Shown: positions 35,801 to 45,089, counted from the first letter of the stretch. The stretch is DNA of 64,000 nt from Myxococcales bacterium (GCA_016793465.1 JAEUJW010000047.1:62001-126000); one strand, 5' to 3'. The notes: generated by a model not told the origin, from the letters alone. Made by a program: numbers and translations.

Positions 35801-38800
35801 CTCGATCGCCGCGGACAGGCGCTTCTGCTGCGCGGGGTCGCCGGGCACGCGGGTGGCCAGCACGCGGGTGTAGAGCTGCGTGGCCAGCTCGCGGTCGCCG
35901 ACGACGTCGCGGGCGAGGGTCGCGGCCTCGAGCAGGCCGTCGGGCTGGGCGAGGGCGGTGAGGCCGTCGATCAGCGCCGCGGCGTCGCCCATGGCGCGGG
36001 CGAGGGTCACCTTGCGGGCGACCAGGGCCGCGCGCGCGGGCGCCGGCTCGCTGTCCTCGGGGACAGGTACGGCCGCGAGCGCGGCGTCGATGGCGGCGAG
36101 CGCGGCCCTGGGGTCGCGGGCCTCGGTCTCGAGCGCGTCGGCGAGGGCGCCCGACAGTTTCAGGATGCGGGCGGCGGTCTGGCTGCCGTCGGGGTCGCTG
36201 TCGGGCACGGGGTTGTCGCGGGCCTCGACGAGGCGCCGCTCGAGCAGGGCGAGGCCCTCGTCGAGGCGGCCGCGCTTGCGCACCAGGCGGCTGAGGCCGA
36301 GCAGCACGTCGTCGTTCTCGGGGGCCTCGGCGGCGAGCGTCTCGAGCGTCTCGAGCGCGGCGGCCTCGTTGCCCAGGCCTTCTTGCAGGGCGCGGGCCTT
36401 GGCGACGAGCAGGGTGATGCGGCCCTCGCGGTCGCCGAGCGGCAGCAGGGCCAGGCGGCGGTCGACGATCGGCAGCAGCGGGCCGTACTGCTCGGTCTGC
36501 AGGTAGAGGCGCTGGAGCTGGGCGAGCGCCTCGGAGTCGTCGGGGCGGCGCTGCTGGATCTCCGACCAGGCCGCGATCGCCTGGGGCACGTTCTGCAGCT
36601 GCTCCTCGCACAGGGCGGCGACGCGGGCGGTCGCGCGGAGGGCGAACTCGGGGTCGGGCACGGCGGTGACGGCCACGCGCAGGGCCTCGACGGCGCGGGT
36701 CCACAGGCCCTGGCGGACCAGCAGGTCGGCCAGGCGCTCGTGCGCCTGCGGGTACCTGGGGTAGTCGCGGGCGAGGGCCTCGAGGCGGCGGGTGGCGTCG
36801 ACCAGGCGGTCGACGCGGACCACGAGGTCGTGGGCGAGCGCGAGGGTGCGGGCCACGCGGGCGTCGGCGTCGAGCTCGGGGAGCTCGAGGTCGAGCAGGC
36901 GGGTGCTGGCGTCGACGTACTCGCGGTCGCGGCCCGAGCGCTCGTGGATGCGGGCGAGCGCGCGCAGGGCGGCGCGCTCGCGCGGGGCCACGCCGACGAC
37001 CGCCTGGTACTGCTCCTCGGCGCGGTCGAGCTGGCCTGTCCTTTCGTACAGGTCGGCCAGGCGCAGGCCGTAGCCGACGATGTGCTCGGGCACGGTGAGC
37101 TCGCCGAGCAGGCGGCTGTAGGCGTCGATGACGCGCTGGGGTTGACCGCCCGAGTCAGGCCCGGAGGGCCGCGAAGACACGTCGGCCAGGCGCTCGAGCA
37201 CGTCGCGGATCGCGGTGTCCTCGGGGGTGAGCACCAGGGCCTCCTCGAGGTGGGTGAAGGCGTGGTCGGGCTGGCCGGCGCCCTCGTTCCACAGGCGGGC
37301 GAGCGCGAGGGCCACGCCGGCGCGCTCGGCCTTGGTGGTCGCGGGGGTGGTCGCGTAGGCGGCGGCGAGTTCGTCCCACGCCGAGGCGGCGCGCGGGCGG
37401 CTGGCGAGCACGGGGGCCTGCAGCTCCGGCAGCGGCGGCAGGCCGACGGTGACCGCGGCGACGCGGGCCTTGTGGGCGGCCAGGGCCTCGGCGGACGGGC
37501 CCTTGTCGGGCGGCGGGGCGGCGGGCTTGACCGCGGGCTTGTGCGCCGCGGGCTTGACGGCCGGCTTGACCGTCTTCGCGGCTGGCTTTTGGGACAGGGT
37601 CTTGACCGCCTTGACGGCGGGCACCGGCTGCTTCGGGGCGGCGGGGCGGGCGCTCGGCTTGCCGGGCTGGGGCCGCGGGAGCGCCGGCTTGCCGGGCTTG
37701 TGCGCCGGCACCTTGCCGGTCGCGCCGGCGATCAGCGAGTCGAGGTCGTCGAGGTCGTCGTCGGCCTCGTCCATGAGCTCGGCGATGTCGACGATGTTGG
37801 TCTGCTCGCGCTTCTTCGGCGCCTCGTCGACCTCCTCGAGGTCGCCGACGTCGACCACGCCGGTGTTCTCGCGCGGCGGGCGGAGGGCGGCCATCTCGGC
37901 GTCGGTCAGGAAGATCTCGCCGGTCAGGCGCGCCTCGAGCTCCTCGATGTCCTCGACGTCGTCGAGGGCGAGCTTGCCGGTCGGCTCGCGCACGCGCTTG
38001 TGGCCGAGCGCCTTCAGCTGCTCGTCGGACAGCAGGATCTCGCCGGTCAGGCGCGCCTCCTCGAGCTCCTCGACGTCGGACAGGTCGACCACGCCGGTGT
38101 TCTCGCGCGGGGGGCGGAGCGCGGCCTGCTCCTCGGGGGTCAGCACGAACTCGCCGGTCGGGCGCGCCTCGTCGACCTCCTCGACGTCGGAGATGTCGAC
38201 GATCTTGGTCTTCTCGCGCGCGGGCAACAGGGCCGTCTCGCTGGCGTCGCCCGCGGCGGCGCCGGCGGACAGCGGGGCGAAGTTGTGCGGGTGGAGGCCG
38301 AGCTTGTGCCAGTGGCCGAGGTCGGCGAGCTCGGGCGGGCTGATGCGCGGCCACAGCAGCGGGTCCTTGGGCGCCGGCGGGGCGGTGAAGCTGCCGACCA
38401 CCGCGGCGAGCTGCCACAGCTTCGCGTGGGTCTGGCTGAGCTCGCCGCGGACCGGGAGGTCGGCGACGCCGGCGGCGTTGAGCTTCCAGGCGGCGATGCG
38501 GGTGCGCAGGGCGTACTCGGGGCGGGCGAGCGGGCCCTCGTAGAGCTCGGCGATCTGACCCAGCAGACGGGTCTGCTGGGCCTTGCCTGGCTTTTGGGCC
38601 AGCTCCCAGGCGGGCACCAGGAGCATGACGCTCCACAGGTTGTCGCGGTCGGCCAGGCGCTCGAGCTCGAAGCGGGCCTCCTCGGAGGCGGCGTTGATCT
38701 GCAGCACGCGCATCCACTCGGCCATGGCGCCCTGGCCGTCGCCGAGCTGCTTCTCGCGGATCTCGGCGCGCTGCTTTAATAAATTGATCTTGGCGTTGGG

Positions 38801-41800
38801 GTCGACGGTCTGGCCGATCATCTGCTGGAGCACCGCCAGCAGGGCGAGCGCGCCGAGCCGCGGGCTGCCGGGCGAGGCGGCGGCGTCGAGCGCGGCCGAC
38901 AGCTCGCGGACCTTGGGCAGCACGGTGTGCGCGGGGTCGTGGGCGACGGCCTGCTTCAGCGAGCGCAGGGCGGCGAGCGCGTCGCCCTGCTGCTCGTGCT
39001 CGATGCGGGCGGCCTCGCGGAGCGAGACCAGGGCGCCGCGGGCGTCGCCCTTCCTGGCCTTGGCGGCGGCGAGGGTGCGGTTGTGGTCGGCGAGCTGGGA
39101 CCACAGGCCGTGGCGGCGGGCCAGCTGGGTCAGGAGGTCCATGATCTCCTCGGCGAGCGAGGGCTCCTTCAGCTGCACGTCCTCCCACGCGCGGCGCAGG
39201 TACGAGAAGGCCTTCTCGGGCGCGCCGAGCTGGCGCTCGTAGACCTTGGCGATCGCGTTGGCGGCCTCGAAGCGGGCCAGGCCGGTGGTCGCCTCGCGGG
39301 CCAGGCGCGACTCGTGGAGGTCGATGATCGCCTGCCACAGGCCGTGGGTCTCGGCGAGCGTCTCGATCTGGCGGGCGAGCTCGTCGTCCTCGGGGCGCAG
39401 CTTGTAGGCGCGGGTCAGGAAGCCGAGGCTGCGCGCGGGGTCGCGGAGGCGCTCGCGGGCGATCTCCGCCGCCGACATGAGCAGCGCGATGGTCCCGTAG
39501 TCGCCGTACGACGGCGACTTGCTCGACTCCTGCAGCGCGAGCTCCTGCTCGGTGACCTCGAGCATCTGCGGCCACAGGTTGTGGCCCCGGGCCAGGCCCT
39601 CGAGGCGGTCGAGCACCGGGCCGGCGTCCATGCCGGCGCGCAGGGCCACGAAGTAGGCCTTCTTGGCCCACATGAACGCGAGGTCGACGTCGCCGATGCG
39701 CTGCTCGGCGGCCGCCGAGGCGCTGACGCACAGGTCGATCTGCGAGCGGCTCTCGCCGCGGGTGTTCATGTTGGTGAACAGCTCGGCGTAGACGACCAGC
39801 AGGTCCTTCCACATGCGGTGGCGGTCGGCGAACGCCTCGATCTTCTGCTTCAGCTCGCGCGAGCCGGGGGCGATGCCGAGGGCGCGTCCCAGCAGTTGCA
39901 GCGCGCGCTTGGTGTGGCCGAGGCCCTGCTCGCAGACCTCGGCCATCTGCTCGAGGGTGACGACCTGCTCGGCGGGGTTGTCGGCGAGCTCGAGGCTGCG
40001 CTCGAGCGTGGCGAGCGTGCCGGCGTGGTCGCCGGTCAGGCCCTGGAGCTCGCCCATGATCTGCAGGCCCTCGGAGTCGTCCTCGGCCTCGGCCATGAAG
40101 CGTTTGAACGACGCGAGCGCCTTGTCCTGGTTCTGGAAGTGGATCAGCCAGGTGCGGGCGATGCGCTCGAACAGCTCGCGGCGGGCGTCGATCTCGAGGG
40201 TCGAGAGCAGCATCAGCTCGGCGTGGCGGATCAGCTTGTCGAACTGGCCGGCGCGCTCGTAGAGCTCGAGCAGCTTGAGGGCGATGTCGCGGTGGCCGAC
40301 GGCGACGGTGTTGGCGAGCTGCTCGAGCACGCGGACGGCGGCGGCGGGGTTGTCGAGGTGGTCGGCGAGCACGTCGGCGCGCTCCCACCCGCAGGCGATC
40401 GCGTCCTCGTCGGTGTCGGACATCTCCTGCAGGGTGCCGAGGGTGGCGGCGAGGCCGTGCCACGAGCCGAGCGCGCGGTAGAGGCGGGTGAGGGCCTCGA
40501 CGGCGCCGCGGTGGTCGCGGTGGATGCGGAGCACCCGCTCGAACGCCGAGCAGGCGAGGTCGTGGTCGGCGAGGGTGGTCTCGGCGAGGTTGCCGAGGCG
40601 CATGAGGTAGTCGAGCTGGCGGATCGGCGGGGTCTTGGCCGAGGCCGCCGCCTTGCCGAGCAGCGAGGCGAGCTCCTCGTGGCGGCCGACGGCCTCGTAG
40701 ACGCCGATCATCTTGTCGAGGACCTCCATGTTGTGGGGGTCGGCGGCGAGCAGCTGCGAGCAGGCCTGGGCGGTGCGCTGGGGGTCGCGGAGCTTGCGCT
40801 CGGACACGTCGACCATGCGGCGGAGGATGCGGCTGCGGGCCGCGGGCTCGCCGACGAGCTGCAATTCGCGCTGCAACGCGTCGAACTCGCCGGCGGCTTC
40901 GGTGAGCTCGGCGCACAGCGCCTGCATGCGGCGCAGGGCGTCGCTGTCGCCCTGCGAGTAGCCGAGGATCTGCTCGCAGGCCCACAGCGCCTCGCGCGGC
41001 TGGCGGAGCTCGTTGTGCCAGATCTCGGCCATGCGGCGCAGCAGCACCACGCGCTGCGAGACCGAGCGGGTGACGTCGTGCTGGCGGCGCAGCAGGTCGA
41101 TGACCTGGTCGTAGGCGCCGGTCCGCTCGTACATCTCGCCGAGCGCCTTCAGCGTGTTGGCGTCGCCGGGGGCGAGGCTCAGCATCTCGTGGTAGAGGGT
41201 GATCGTGCGCTGCGGGTCGGTCATGCGCTCGCGCTGGGCCTGGGTCAGGCGGCGCAGCACCTCGAAGCGGCGGGCCGGCTCCGCGGTGCGCACGAGCTCG
41301 TTCTCCTGGGCGGTGACCATGTTGTCGAGCATGCGGGCGCGCTTGTCGATGCGGCCGATCTGCTCGCGCGGGCGCCAGTCGCCGGGGTAGGCGGCGGCCA
41401 GGCGGTTCCAGGCGCCGAGGGCGGCGTCGAGGTCGCCGAGGCGGCGCTCGTAGATGTCGGCGAGCTCGACGAAGTTCTCGGCGAACTCGCTGCGGGCCAG
41501 CGGGCTGTGCGGGCCGGTGATCTGCTGGGCCTGGTCGATCTGGTAGAGCAGCAGGTCGGCGAGGTGCGACCAGTTGGCCTTGCGGCGCCAGTGCTCCTTG
41601 TAGCCCTCGAACGCCTCGGCGTTGAACGGCTCGCGCTCCAGCACTTTAAAAAAGAACACGGCGGCGCGCTCCTCGTCGGCGAGCTCCTCGCGGGCGATGC
41701 GGGCGGCGCGTAAGAGGCGGTCGCTCGGCAGGCTGCCGGGGTCCTGCTCCGACCAGCGCTCGATCAGGCCGACGAGGCCGTGGTGGTCGCTCAGCTCGAC

Positions 41801-43012
41801 CAGCAGGTTCTCGAGGCGCTGCCAGGCGTCGCCGCCGGGCGGCTCGAAGCGGGTGGCGTTCTCGTAGCAGGCGCGGGCCTCCTCGCGGCGGGCGAGGTGG
41901 TGCTCGAGCAGCTCGCCGCGCTGCAGCCACAGGCCGTAGCTGTCGGCGTCGCTGACGTAGCCGAGCCAGGCGGCGTAGAGGTCGTCGAGCTCCATCCAGC
42001 GCTCGCGCTGGGCCAGCAATTCGGCGAGGGCGTTGCCGGCCTCGAAGTGGTCGGGCTTCAGGGCGAGGGTGCGGCGCAAGAGGCCGAGGGCCTGCTTGTC
42101 GTCGCCCTGGCCGCGGGCCAGCTTGGCGGCGCGGAAGAACACGTCGGCGGCCTTGGCGAGGCCGTCGTCGGTGGCCTTGCCGGAGCCGAGGTAGAGCACG
42201 CCGAACGCGCGCAGGGCCGCGATGTTGTCGGGGCCGGCCTTCAGCGCCGACTGCAGGTGGAGGGCGGCGCCGGGGATGTTGTCGAGCTGCTGGGCCTCGA
42301 TCTTGGCCAGGCGCAGGTGGAGCTCGGCGAAGCGGGCCTTGTCGCCGGCGCCGCGGGCCGGGTCGGTGCGCGCGAGCTCGGCGTTCATGAGGTCGATGGC
42401 GGGCAGCCAGGCGCCGGCGGCCATGTGCAGGCGGATGAGCTGCTCGCTGGCGTTGCGGTCGCCGGGCGCGAGCTCGAGGGCCTTGCGGTAGAGCGCGCAG
42501 GCCTCGGGGATGTCGAGGATCTGCTGCTCGTAGAGCAGGCCGAGCTCGACCAGCGCGGCGGGCACGGCGTTGCGGTCGCTGCGCTTCAGGGCGTCGATGC
42601 GCCAGCGCAGCAGGGTCGCCAGCTCGCGGTGGGCGCCGAGCTGCTCGTACAGGCGGCGCAGCAGGTCGAACGGGCGCACGTTGTCGGGCTGGGCCTGGAG
42701 CGCGCGCACCAGCGCGTGCGCGGCCTGGGCCTTGTCCTTGGCGCGGTCGTTCCACAGCTCGTAGGCCTGGAACGACAGCTCGGCGACCTTGGCGGGGTCG
42801 CGCAGCGAGGCGGCGTGCAGCACCAGCAGGGTCGCCAGCGCCGACCAGTTCTCGGTCTCGCGCAGGCTCCGGCGCAGGCGCAGGAATTGGTCGTCGCTGC
42901 CGGGCTGCTTGCGGAAATACGCGAGCTCGGCCGGCTCGCCGTTGCCGGCGGGCGGCAAGGGGCACGGGAGGTCCTTGAGCGAGGAAGGATGCGGGGCCGC
43001 GGCGAGGTCCAT
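32840..43012 (-). CDS. Giant TPR protein (GltI/AgmK-like scaffold candidate)
   Basis: The 3390-residue, apparently cytoplasmic protein has no signal peptide. TPR-like helical pairs run through the N-terminal ~1500 residues (for example AVKALGEMYERTGAYDQVIDLL-type units), and again in the C-terminal ~1500. Between them lies a disordered acidic region with repeated motifs (RENTGVVD, EARLTGEI, roughly 1590-1740), a Lys/Pro/Ala-rich histone-like stretch (HKPGKPALPRPQPGKPS), and a second acidic linker near 2500. Size and architecture recall GltI/AgmK, the giant cytoplasmic TPR protein of Myxococcus gliding complexes. A Glt/Agl-like cluster lies 7 kb away, which supports this, but homology is inferred. 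The ATG at 43012 was preferred to a GTG at 43039. Confidence 0.75.
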   Translation of the reverse strand: MDLAAAPHPSSLKDLPCPLPPAGNGEPAELAYFRKQPGSDDQFLRLRRSLRETENWSALATLLVLHAASLRDPAKVAELSFQAYELWNDRAKDKAQAAHALVRALQAQPDNVRPFDLLRRLYEQLGAHRELATLLRWRIDALKRSDRNAVPAALVELGLLYEQQILDIPEACALYRKALELAPGDRNASEQLIRLHMAAGAWLPAIDLMNAELARTDPARGAGDKARFAELHLRLAKIEAQQLDNIPGAALHLQSALKAGPDNIAALRAFGVLYLGSGKATDDGLAKAADVFFRAAKLARGQGDDKQALGLLRRTLALKPDHFEAGNALAELLAQRERWMELDDLYAAWLGYVSDADSYGLWLQRGELLEHHLARREEARACYENATRFEPPGGDAWQRLENLLVELSDHHGLVGLIERWSEQDPGSLPSDRLLRAARIAREELADEERAAVFFFKVLEREPFNAEAFEGYKEHWRRKANWSHLADLLLYQIDQAQQITGPHSPLARSEFAENFVELADIYERRLGDLDAALGAWNRLAAAYPGDWRPREQIGRIDKRARMLDNMVTAQENELVRTAEPARRFEVLRRLTQAQRERMTDPQRTITLYHEMLSLAPGDANTLKALGEMYERTGAYDQVIDLLRRQHDVTRSVSQRVVLLRRMAEIWHNELRQPREALWACEQILGYSQGDSDALRRMQALCAELTEAAGEFDALQRELQLVGEPAARSRILRRMVDVSERKLRDPQRTAQACSQLLAADPHNMEVLDKMIGVYEAVGRHEELASLLGKAAASAKTPPIRQLDYLMRLGNLAETTLADHDLACSAFERVLRIHRDHRGAVEALTRLYRALGSWHGLAATLGTLQEMSDTDEDAIACGWERADVLADHLDNPAAAVRVLEQLANTVAVGHRDIALKLLELYERAGQFDKLIRHAELMLLSTLEIDARRELFERIARTWLIHFQNQDKALASFKRFMAEAEDDSEGLQIMGELQGLTGDHAGTLATLERSLELADNPAEQVVTLEQMAEVCEQGLGHTKRALQLLGRALGIAPGSRELKQKIEAFADRHRMWKDLLVVYAELFTNMNTRGESRSQIDLCVSASAAAEQRIGDVDLAFMWAKKAYFVALRAGMDAGPVLDRLEGLARGHNLWPQMLEVTEQELALQESSKSPSYGDYGTIALLMSAAEIARERLRDPARSLGFLTRAYKLRPEDDELARQIETLAETHGLWQAIIDLHESRLAREATTGLARFEAANAIAKVYERQLGAPEKAFSYLRRAWEDVQLKEPSLAEEIMDLLTQLARRHGLWSQLADHNRTLAAAKARKGDARGALVSLREAARIEHEQQGDALAALRSLKQAVAHDPAHTVLPKVRELSAALDAAASPGSPRLGALALLAVLQQMIGQTVDPNAKINLLKQRAEIREKQLGDGQGAMAEWMRVLQINAASEEARFELERLADRDNLWSVMLLVPAWELAQKPGKAQQTRLLGQIAELYEGPLARPEYALRTRIAAWKLNAAGVADLPVRGELSQTHAKLWQLAAVVGSFTAPPAPKDPLLWPRISPPELADLGHWHKLGLHPHNFAPLSAGAAAGDASETALLPAREKTKIVDISDVEEVDEARPTGEFVLTPEEQAALRPPRENTGVVDLSDVEELEEARLTGEILLSDEQLKALGHKRVREPTGKLALDDVEDIEELEARLTGEIFLTDAEMAALRPPRENTGVVDVGDLEEVDEAPKKREQTNIVDIAELMDEADDDLDDLDSLIAGATGKVPAHKPGKPALPRPQPGKPSARPAAPKQPVPAVKAVKTLSQKPAAKTVKPAVKPAAHKPAVKPAAPPPDKGPSAEALAAHKARVAAVTVGLPPLPELQAPVLASRPRAASAWDELAAAYATTPATTKAERAGVALALARLWNEGAGQPDHAFTHLEEALVLTPEDTAIRDVLERLADVSSRPSGPDSGGQPQRVIDAYSRLLGELTVPEHIVGYGLRLADLYERTGQLDRAEEQYQAVVGVAPRERAALRALARIHERSGRDREYVDASTRLLDLELPELDADARVARTLALAHDLVVRVDRLVDATRRLEALARDYPRYPQAHERLADLLVRQGLWTRAVEALRVAVTAVPDPEFALRATARVAALCEEQLQNVPQAIAAWSEIQQRRPDDSEALAQLQRLYLQTEQYGPLLPIVDRRLALLPLGDREGRITLLVAKARALQEGLGNEAAALETLETLAAEAPENDDVLLGLSRLVRKRGRLDEGLALLERRLVEARDNPVPDSDPDGSQTAARILKLSGALADALETEARDPRAALAAIDAALAAVPVPEDSEPAPARAALVARKVTLARAMGDAAALIDGLTALAQPDGLLEAATLARDVVGDRELATQLYTRVLATRVPGDPAQQKRLSAAIEGLVRLRIEAGDIEGADALMDAQLAELADAELRARILTEIGRTLLASLSLPEPAPAAAPGEPDPEPTAAFSIARELSGELDATGTFSVTRAPTVPSDDDDADDELMLTQRRADEPPALAEPAELEDVEEVDAAEEVEELEALDDDEPATLDVSRAPPPRKPAASPTPPRPAAVVAAATAQAPRPRPVAAPAPTGDRRTTTLQAARRRFEAALAADPDHAPARLSLGTVLYDLGLLAEAEPVLESAVEAFGLVRDQENLVQGLCLLGRLFEHTDRSAEAYRRLSMALRHDPDNLEIRAAMARNRYQAGRWRDTLAAIEPIEQRLDAGLAVHGAQAELVSDLLLLAAECDQQLKQTDRLVARFERAAALHPRSRKARAALAQLCEDSGRLAEAAEHTRALAEFEPSRIDRGRALMRAGMLFHEAAGATPENNEETSSGPAVALRTAAFECVDLGLALIADEPAASLDRRQLEAAFWTAAPRHAGIALTCLGRLLGHPDLTPEHRHAILLEGARIALARRKDGDLERALELATAATVALPLVASGVHAVFDAHVATPDDRLPQIETAVLSFFNRVGRDKPADAREVQDRQRLLARLAAREADHPDRAIRLLERAAALDPDTLSLDARRQLAHLYFAAATEGPQVRTNDEALLVLDPLDERNLASLARHCADNNDRDRAHALYQVLRVVQPAHPDATAFLGKNDLSHVSNGKLDPNTVIDKPPAGGGVVAAMTQLWEGAAELICEELPRLEISAAAWIEADSDKDTLLWKVWTELGTQISTTGVRLADAGLIPGVTVQQWADPRAAHPPIVMIGEIARKTQMAPPLRFVLGRALFGTRPAAAPVAGLSRQLSATLLAAALQAFHPRHTRRTRVRDDADLATRLAQTFARKLPIRLARQLSQFFKDHEAEAFDSRDWRTWVARSGNRVGLCLARNLGVALDVLGLPSDPAERSAALKARAAHDADLRDLLVFATRPTYVAARKTLGFEVRQR
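35121..35139 (+). repeat. CTGTCC/GGACAG palindrome in the giant TPR gene
   Basis: CTGTCCC-GA-GGGACAG is a perfect 7-bp dyad, translated on the minus strand as RLSLGTV, next to an A/T island (CATATAAA at 35113-35120). Confidence 0.7.
36051..36068 (+). repeat. CTGTCC/GGACAG palindrome in the giant TPR gene
   Basis: CTGTCC-TCGG-GGACAGGT has a perfect 6-bp stem with a 4-nt loop. On the minus strand it encodes PVPEDSEP, in an inter-repeat loop. Confidence 0.7.
37034..37053 (+). repeat. CTGTCC/GACAGG-type palindrome in the giant TPR gene
   Basis: CCTGTCC-TTTCG-TACAGG is an imperfect dyad, encoding LYERTGQ on the minus strand at a TPR helix turn. Confidence 0.55.
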
Positions 43013-43220
43013 AAGAGCGTCCGGGGAGCGCGAGCGCACACCGTAACACGGGCGGCCCCGGCCGCGGAACCTGCGCGAGCAACGTCAAGCGCATGATGAC
43101 GACGCGACACCCGAGGGTGTGAGTCGGCTCGCGGGTTCCTTAAGGGTCCACGAAGCCCCAACGCGTGTCGCCGACGGCCTCGTGGGAATGGTCGTCGACA
43201 GGATGGTGTTCGGGCCGCGG

Positions 43221-43997
43221 TCACTCGCCGCGGAGCCGGGCCAGCTCGGCACGCAGGCGCTCCAGCTCCGCCTCTGCTGCGTCGGCGCGGGTGGCCTCGG
43301 CCTCGGCGCGGGTGGCCTCGGCCTCGGCGCGTTCGGCCTCGGCGGCGGCCTGCTCTTCCTTGGTCGGCCACAGGGCGGAGCCGTCGGGGCCCATGCCGAG
43401 GCGGAGGCTGAGGTCCGGCTGCTTCACCAGCCAGAAGTCATAGCTGACGCAGCGGACCCGGTCCTTCGCGGTCGGGTGGGGTACGAGCCGACCCTCGAGG
43501 TTGCGGACGTAGTGGGTGAGGAGTCGGCGGCGCGGCCCGACGTGCATGGGGTCGTAGCGGACCAGCTCGCGGACGCCGAGCTGCTGGTAGCGGCTGAGCA
43601 GGAGCTCGTCGTCGTAGTCCTTCCTGGAGTCGTCCGACACGACCTCGACGGCGAGGGTCGGCGCCTTGCCGCCGTGCTCCCACACCTTCCAGCTCTTGAT
43701 CGACGACAGCGGCTCGGTCTCGTCGTCGATCACGTAGACGTCGGGCGCCACGACCGCGGACGCGTCGCCGCGTTTGTAATAGAAGAACTGGTCGATGCCC
43801 GTGAGCACCGGGCGCCCCAACTTTTTAAAATAGTCGCGGAGCAGCAGCCAGAGGGTGACGTTGATGGTGATCTGCAGGCCGCTGTCGCCCATGTTGTCGC
43901 TCACCGGGTAGTGGACCCCGCGGTCGTCGAAGGCGGCGCCGTCGTGCGACGACGAGTCGTGGTGCGCGCCGGGAGCCGGGGAGGGTTCGAGCGCCAT
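43221..43997 (-). CDS. Uma2-family (DUF820) PD-(D/E)XK nuclease-fold protein with coiled-coil tail
   Basis: The 258-residue protein has Uma2 blocks: ITINVTLWLLLRDYFKK, VVAPDVYVIDDE (Asp of the active-site fold), TLAVEVVSDDSRKDYDDE (the E-x-V/K-like strand), and LLLSRYQQLGVRELVRYDP. The C-terminal 45 residues are a heptad-like coiled coil made of repeated EAEATRA units, common in this family. Uma2 proteins occur in large numbers in cyanobacteria and myxobacteria; their physiological role is not settled. The region 43013-43220 between this gene and the giant TPR gene holds no gene that I can support. Confidence 0.85.
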   Translation of the reverse strand: MALEPSPAPGAHHDSSSHDGAAFDDRGVHYPVSDNMGDSGLQITINVTLWLLLRDYFKKLGRPVLTGIDQFFYYKRGDASAVVAPDVYVIDDETEPLSSIKSWKVWEHGGKAPTLAVEVVSDDSRKDYDDELLLSRYQQLGVRELVRYDPMHVGPRRRLLTHYVRNLEGRLVPHPTAKDRVRCVSYDFWLVKQPDLSLRLGMGPDGSALWPTKEEQAAAEAERAEAEATRAEAEATRADAAEAELERLRAELARLRGE

Positions 43998-44103
43998 GCG
44001 GCCTTCATAGCACGTTCACCCGGCGCCGGGTCGCTCCGGCGCGGGACGTGGTAACGTCGCGGGTCTGGAACCGGCGTCTCAGGGGTTCGACACGGCGCCG
44101 CGG

Positions 44104-45072
44104 GTGCGGGCCATCGTGCGGGCCATCCGCGAGGAGGAGCGGCGCCTGCGGGCGGAGCACCGCTGGCTCGCGCACCAGGACGCCATCGGCGCGGCGTGCT
44201 TCCTCGGGAGCCTGGCGGCGATGGCGGGGCTGGCGTGGGGCTGGTCCGCGGGCTCGCTGCCGTGGTGGATCGTCGTGCCGGCGATGGCCCTGCCGATCTC
44301 GATCCTCCACGAGCTCGAGCACGACCTCATCCACGACCTCTACTTCAAGAGCGGCGGCAAGCGGCGCAGCCCGGTCCAGGCCGCGATGTTCTCCGCGATC
44401 TCGTGGGCCAAGCTCAACGCCGACCCGTGGTACCGCAAGCGGCTGCACCTGCACCACCACAAGCGCAGCGGGCAGGTCGACGACGCCGAGGAGCGGCTCA
44501 TCGGCATCGGCATCCCGGCGGGGTTTTATCGCCTGCTGATCGCCGTGCACCCGATCTTCGCGGGCCCGGTGGCGCGGCGGCTGGGGCGCGTGTGGCCGGG
44601 GTTCCGCGCGCACGAGGGCGTGCGCACCGGGCTCGCGCAGTTCGTGGTGTTCGGCGCGGTGCTGCTGGGTTGGCCGCTGGCGCTGCTGGCCGAGCTGGTC
44701 GCGCCGGGCGCGGTGCCGGCGGGCCTGCTGGCCACGCTGGGCGCGCTGATGGTGCTGCTGGTCGCCCCCAACGTGCTGCGCCAGACGGCGCTCGCGCTGG
44801 TCTCGTCGTACTCCCACTACTACGCGGACATCCCCGAGAACGACCTCTTCTATCAGAACCAGATCCTCGACCACCCGCTGCTGTGGCCGCTGCAGGCGCT
44901 GTGCTGGAACTTCGGGGCGACCCACGTCATCCACCACTACTGGCCGGCGCAGCCGTTCTACCTGCGGCAGCTGGTGGCCCGGGCGGCCCACGCGGAGATG
45001 CTGCGCCAGGGCGTGCGCCGCAACGACGTCGGCGTCGTGCGCCGAGCCAACCGCTGGGGCACGGTTCAATAA
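44104..45072 (+). CDS. Fatty acid desaturase/hydroxylase-like membrane protein
   Basis: The 322-residue protein has about four membrane spans and three histidine boxes: HELEHDLIH (69-77), HLHHH (115-119), and HVIHH (274-278). This is the di-iron ligand pattern of the membrane desaturase/hydroxylase superfamily. The box spacing, and the phrase HYYADIPENDLFYQNQ before box 3, resemble uncharacterised bacterial desaturases. The substrate is unknown; a lipid is likely. The start is a GTG, and no clear ribosome site was found, so a slightly earlier start is possible. It ends 17 bp before a tRNA gene on the opposite strand. Confidence 0.75.
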   Translation: MRAIVRAIREEERRLRAEHRWLAHQDAIGAACFLGSLAAMAGLAWGWSAGSLPWWIVVPAMALPISILHELEHDLIHDLYFKSGGKRRSPVQAAMFSAISWAKLNADPWYRKRLHLHHHKRSGQVDDAEERLIGIGIPAGFYRLLIAVHPIFAGPVARRLGRVWPGFRAHEGVRTGLAQFVVFGAVLLGWPLALLAELVAPGAVPAGLLATLGALMVLLVAPNVLRQTALALVSSYSHYYADIPENDLFYQNQILDHPLLWPLQALCWNFGATHVIHHYWPAQPFYLRQLVARAAHAEMLRQGVRRNDVGVVRRANRWGTVQ

Positions 45073-45089
45073 TTTTCAAAGTATGGGGA

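Noticed and set aside
41199..41651. Possible promoter at the A/T island TTTAAAAAA
   Set aside because: It lies inside the coding region at a Phe-Phe-Lys run and is one of many similar islands, so position alone does not support a promoter.
32837..41713. Plus-strand frames of 700-1200 codons opposite the giant TPR gene
   Set aside because: They are antisense reflections of Leu/Ala/Arg-rich TPR codons; their products consist of Gly/Val/Glu/Ala runs without domains.
43149..44054. Long plus-strand frames opposite the Uma2-family gene
   Set aside because: The minus-strand gene has clear Uma2 motifs and a coiled coil; the plus-strand translation is Ala/Val/Gly-rich shadow sequence.
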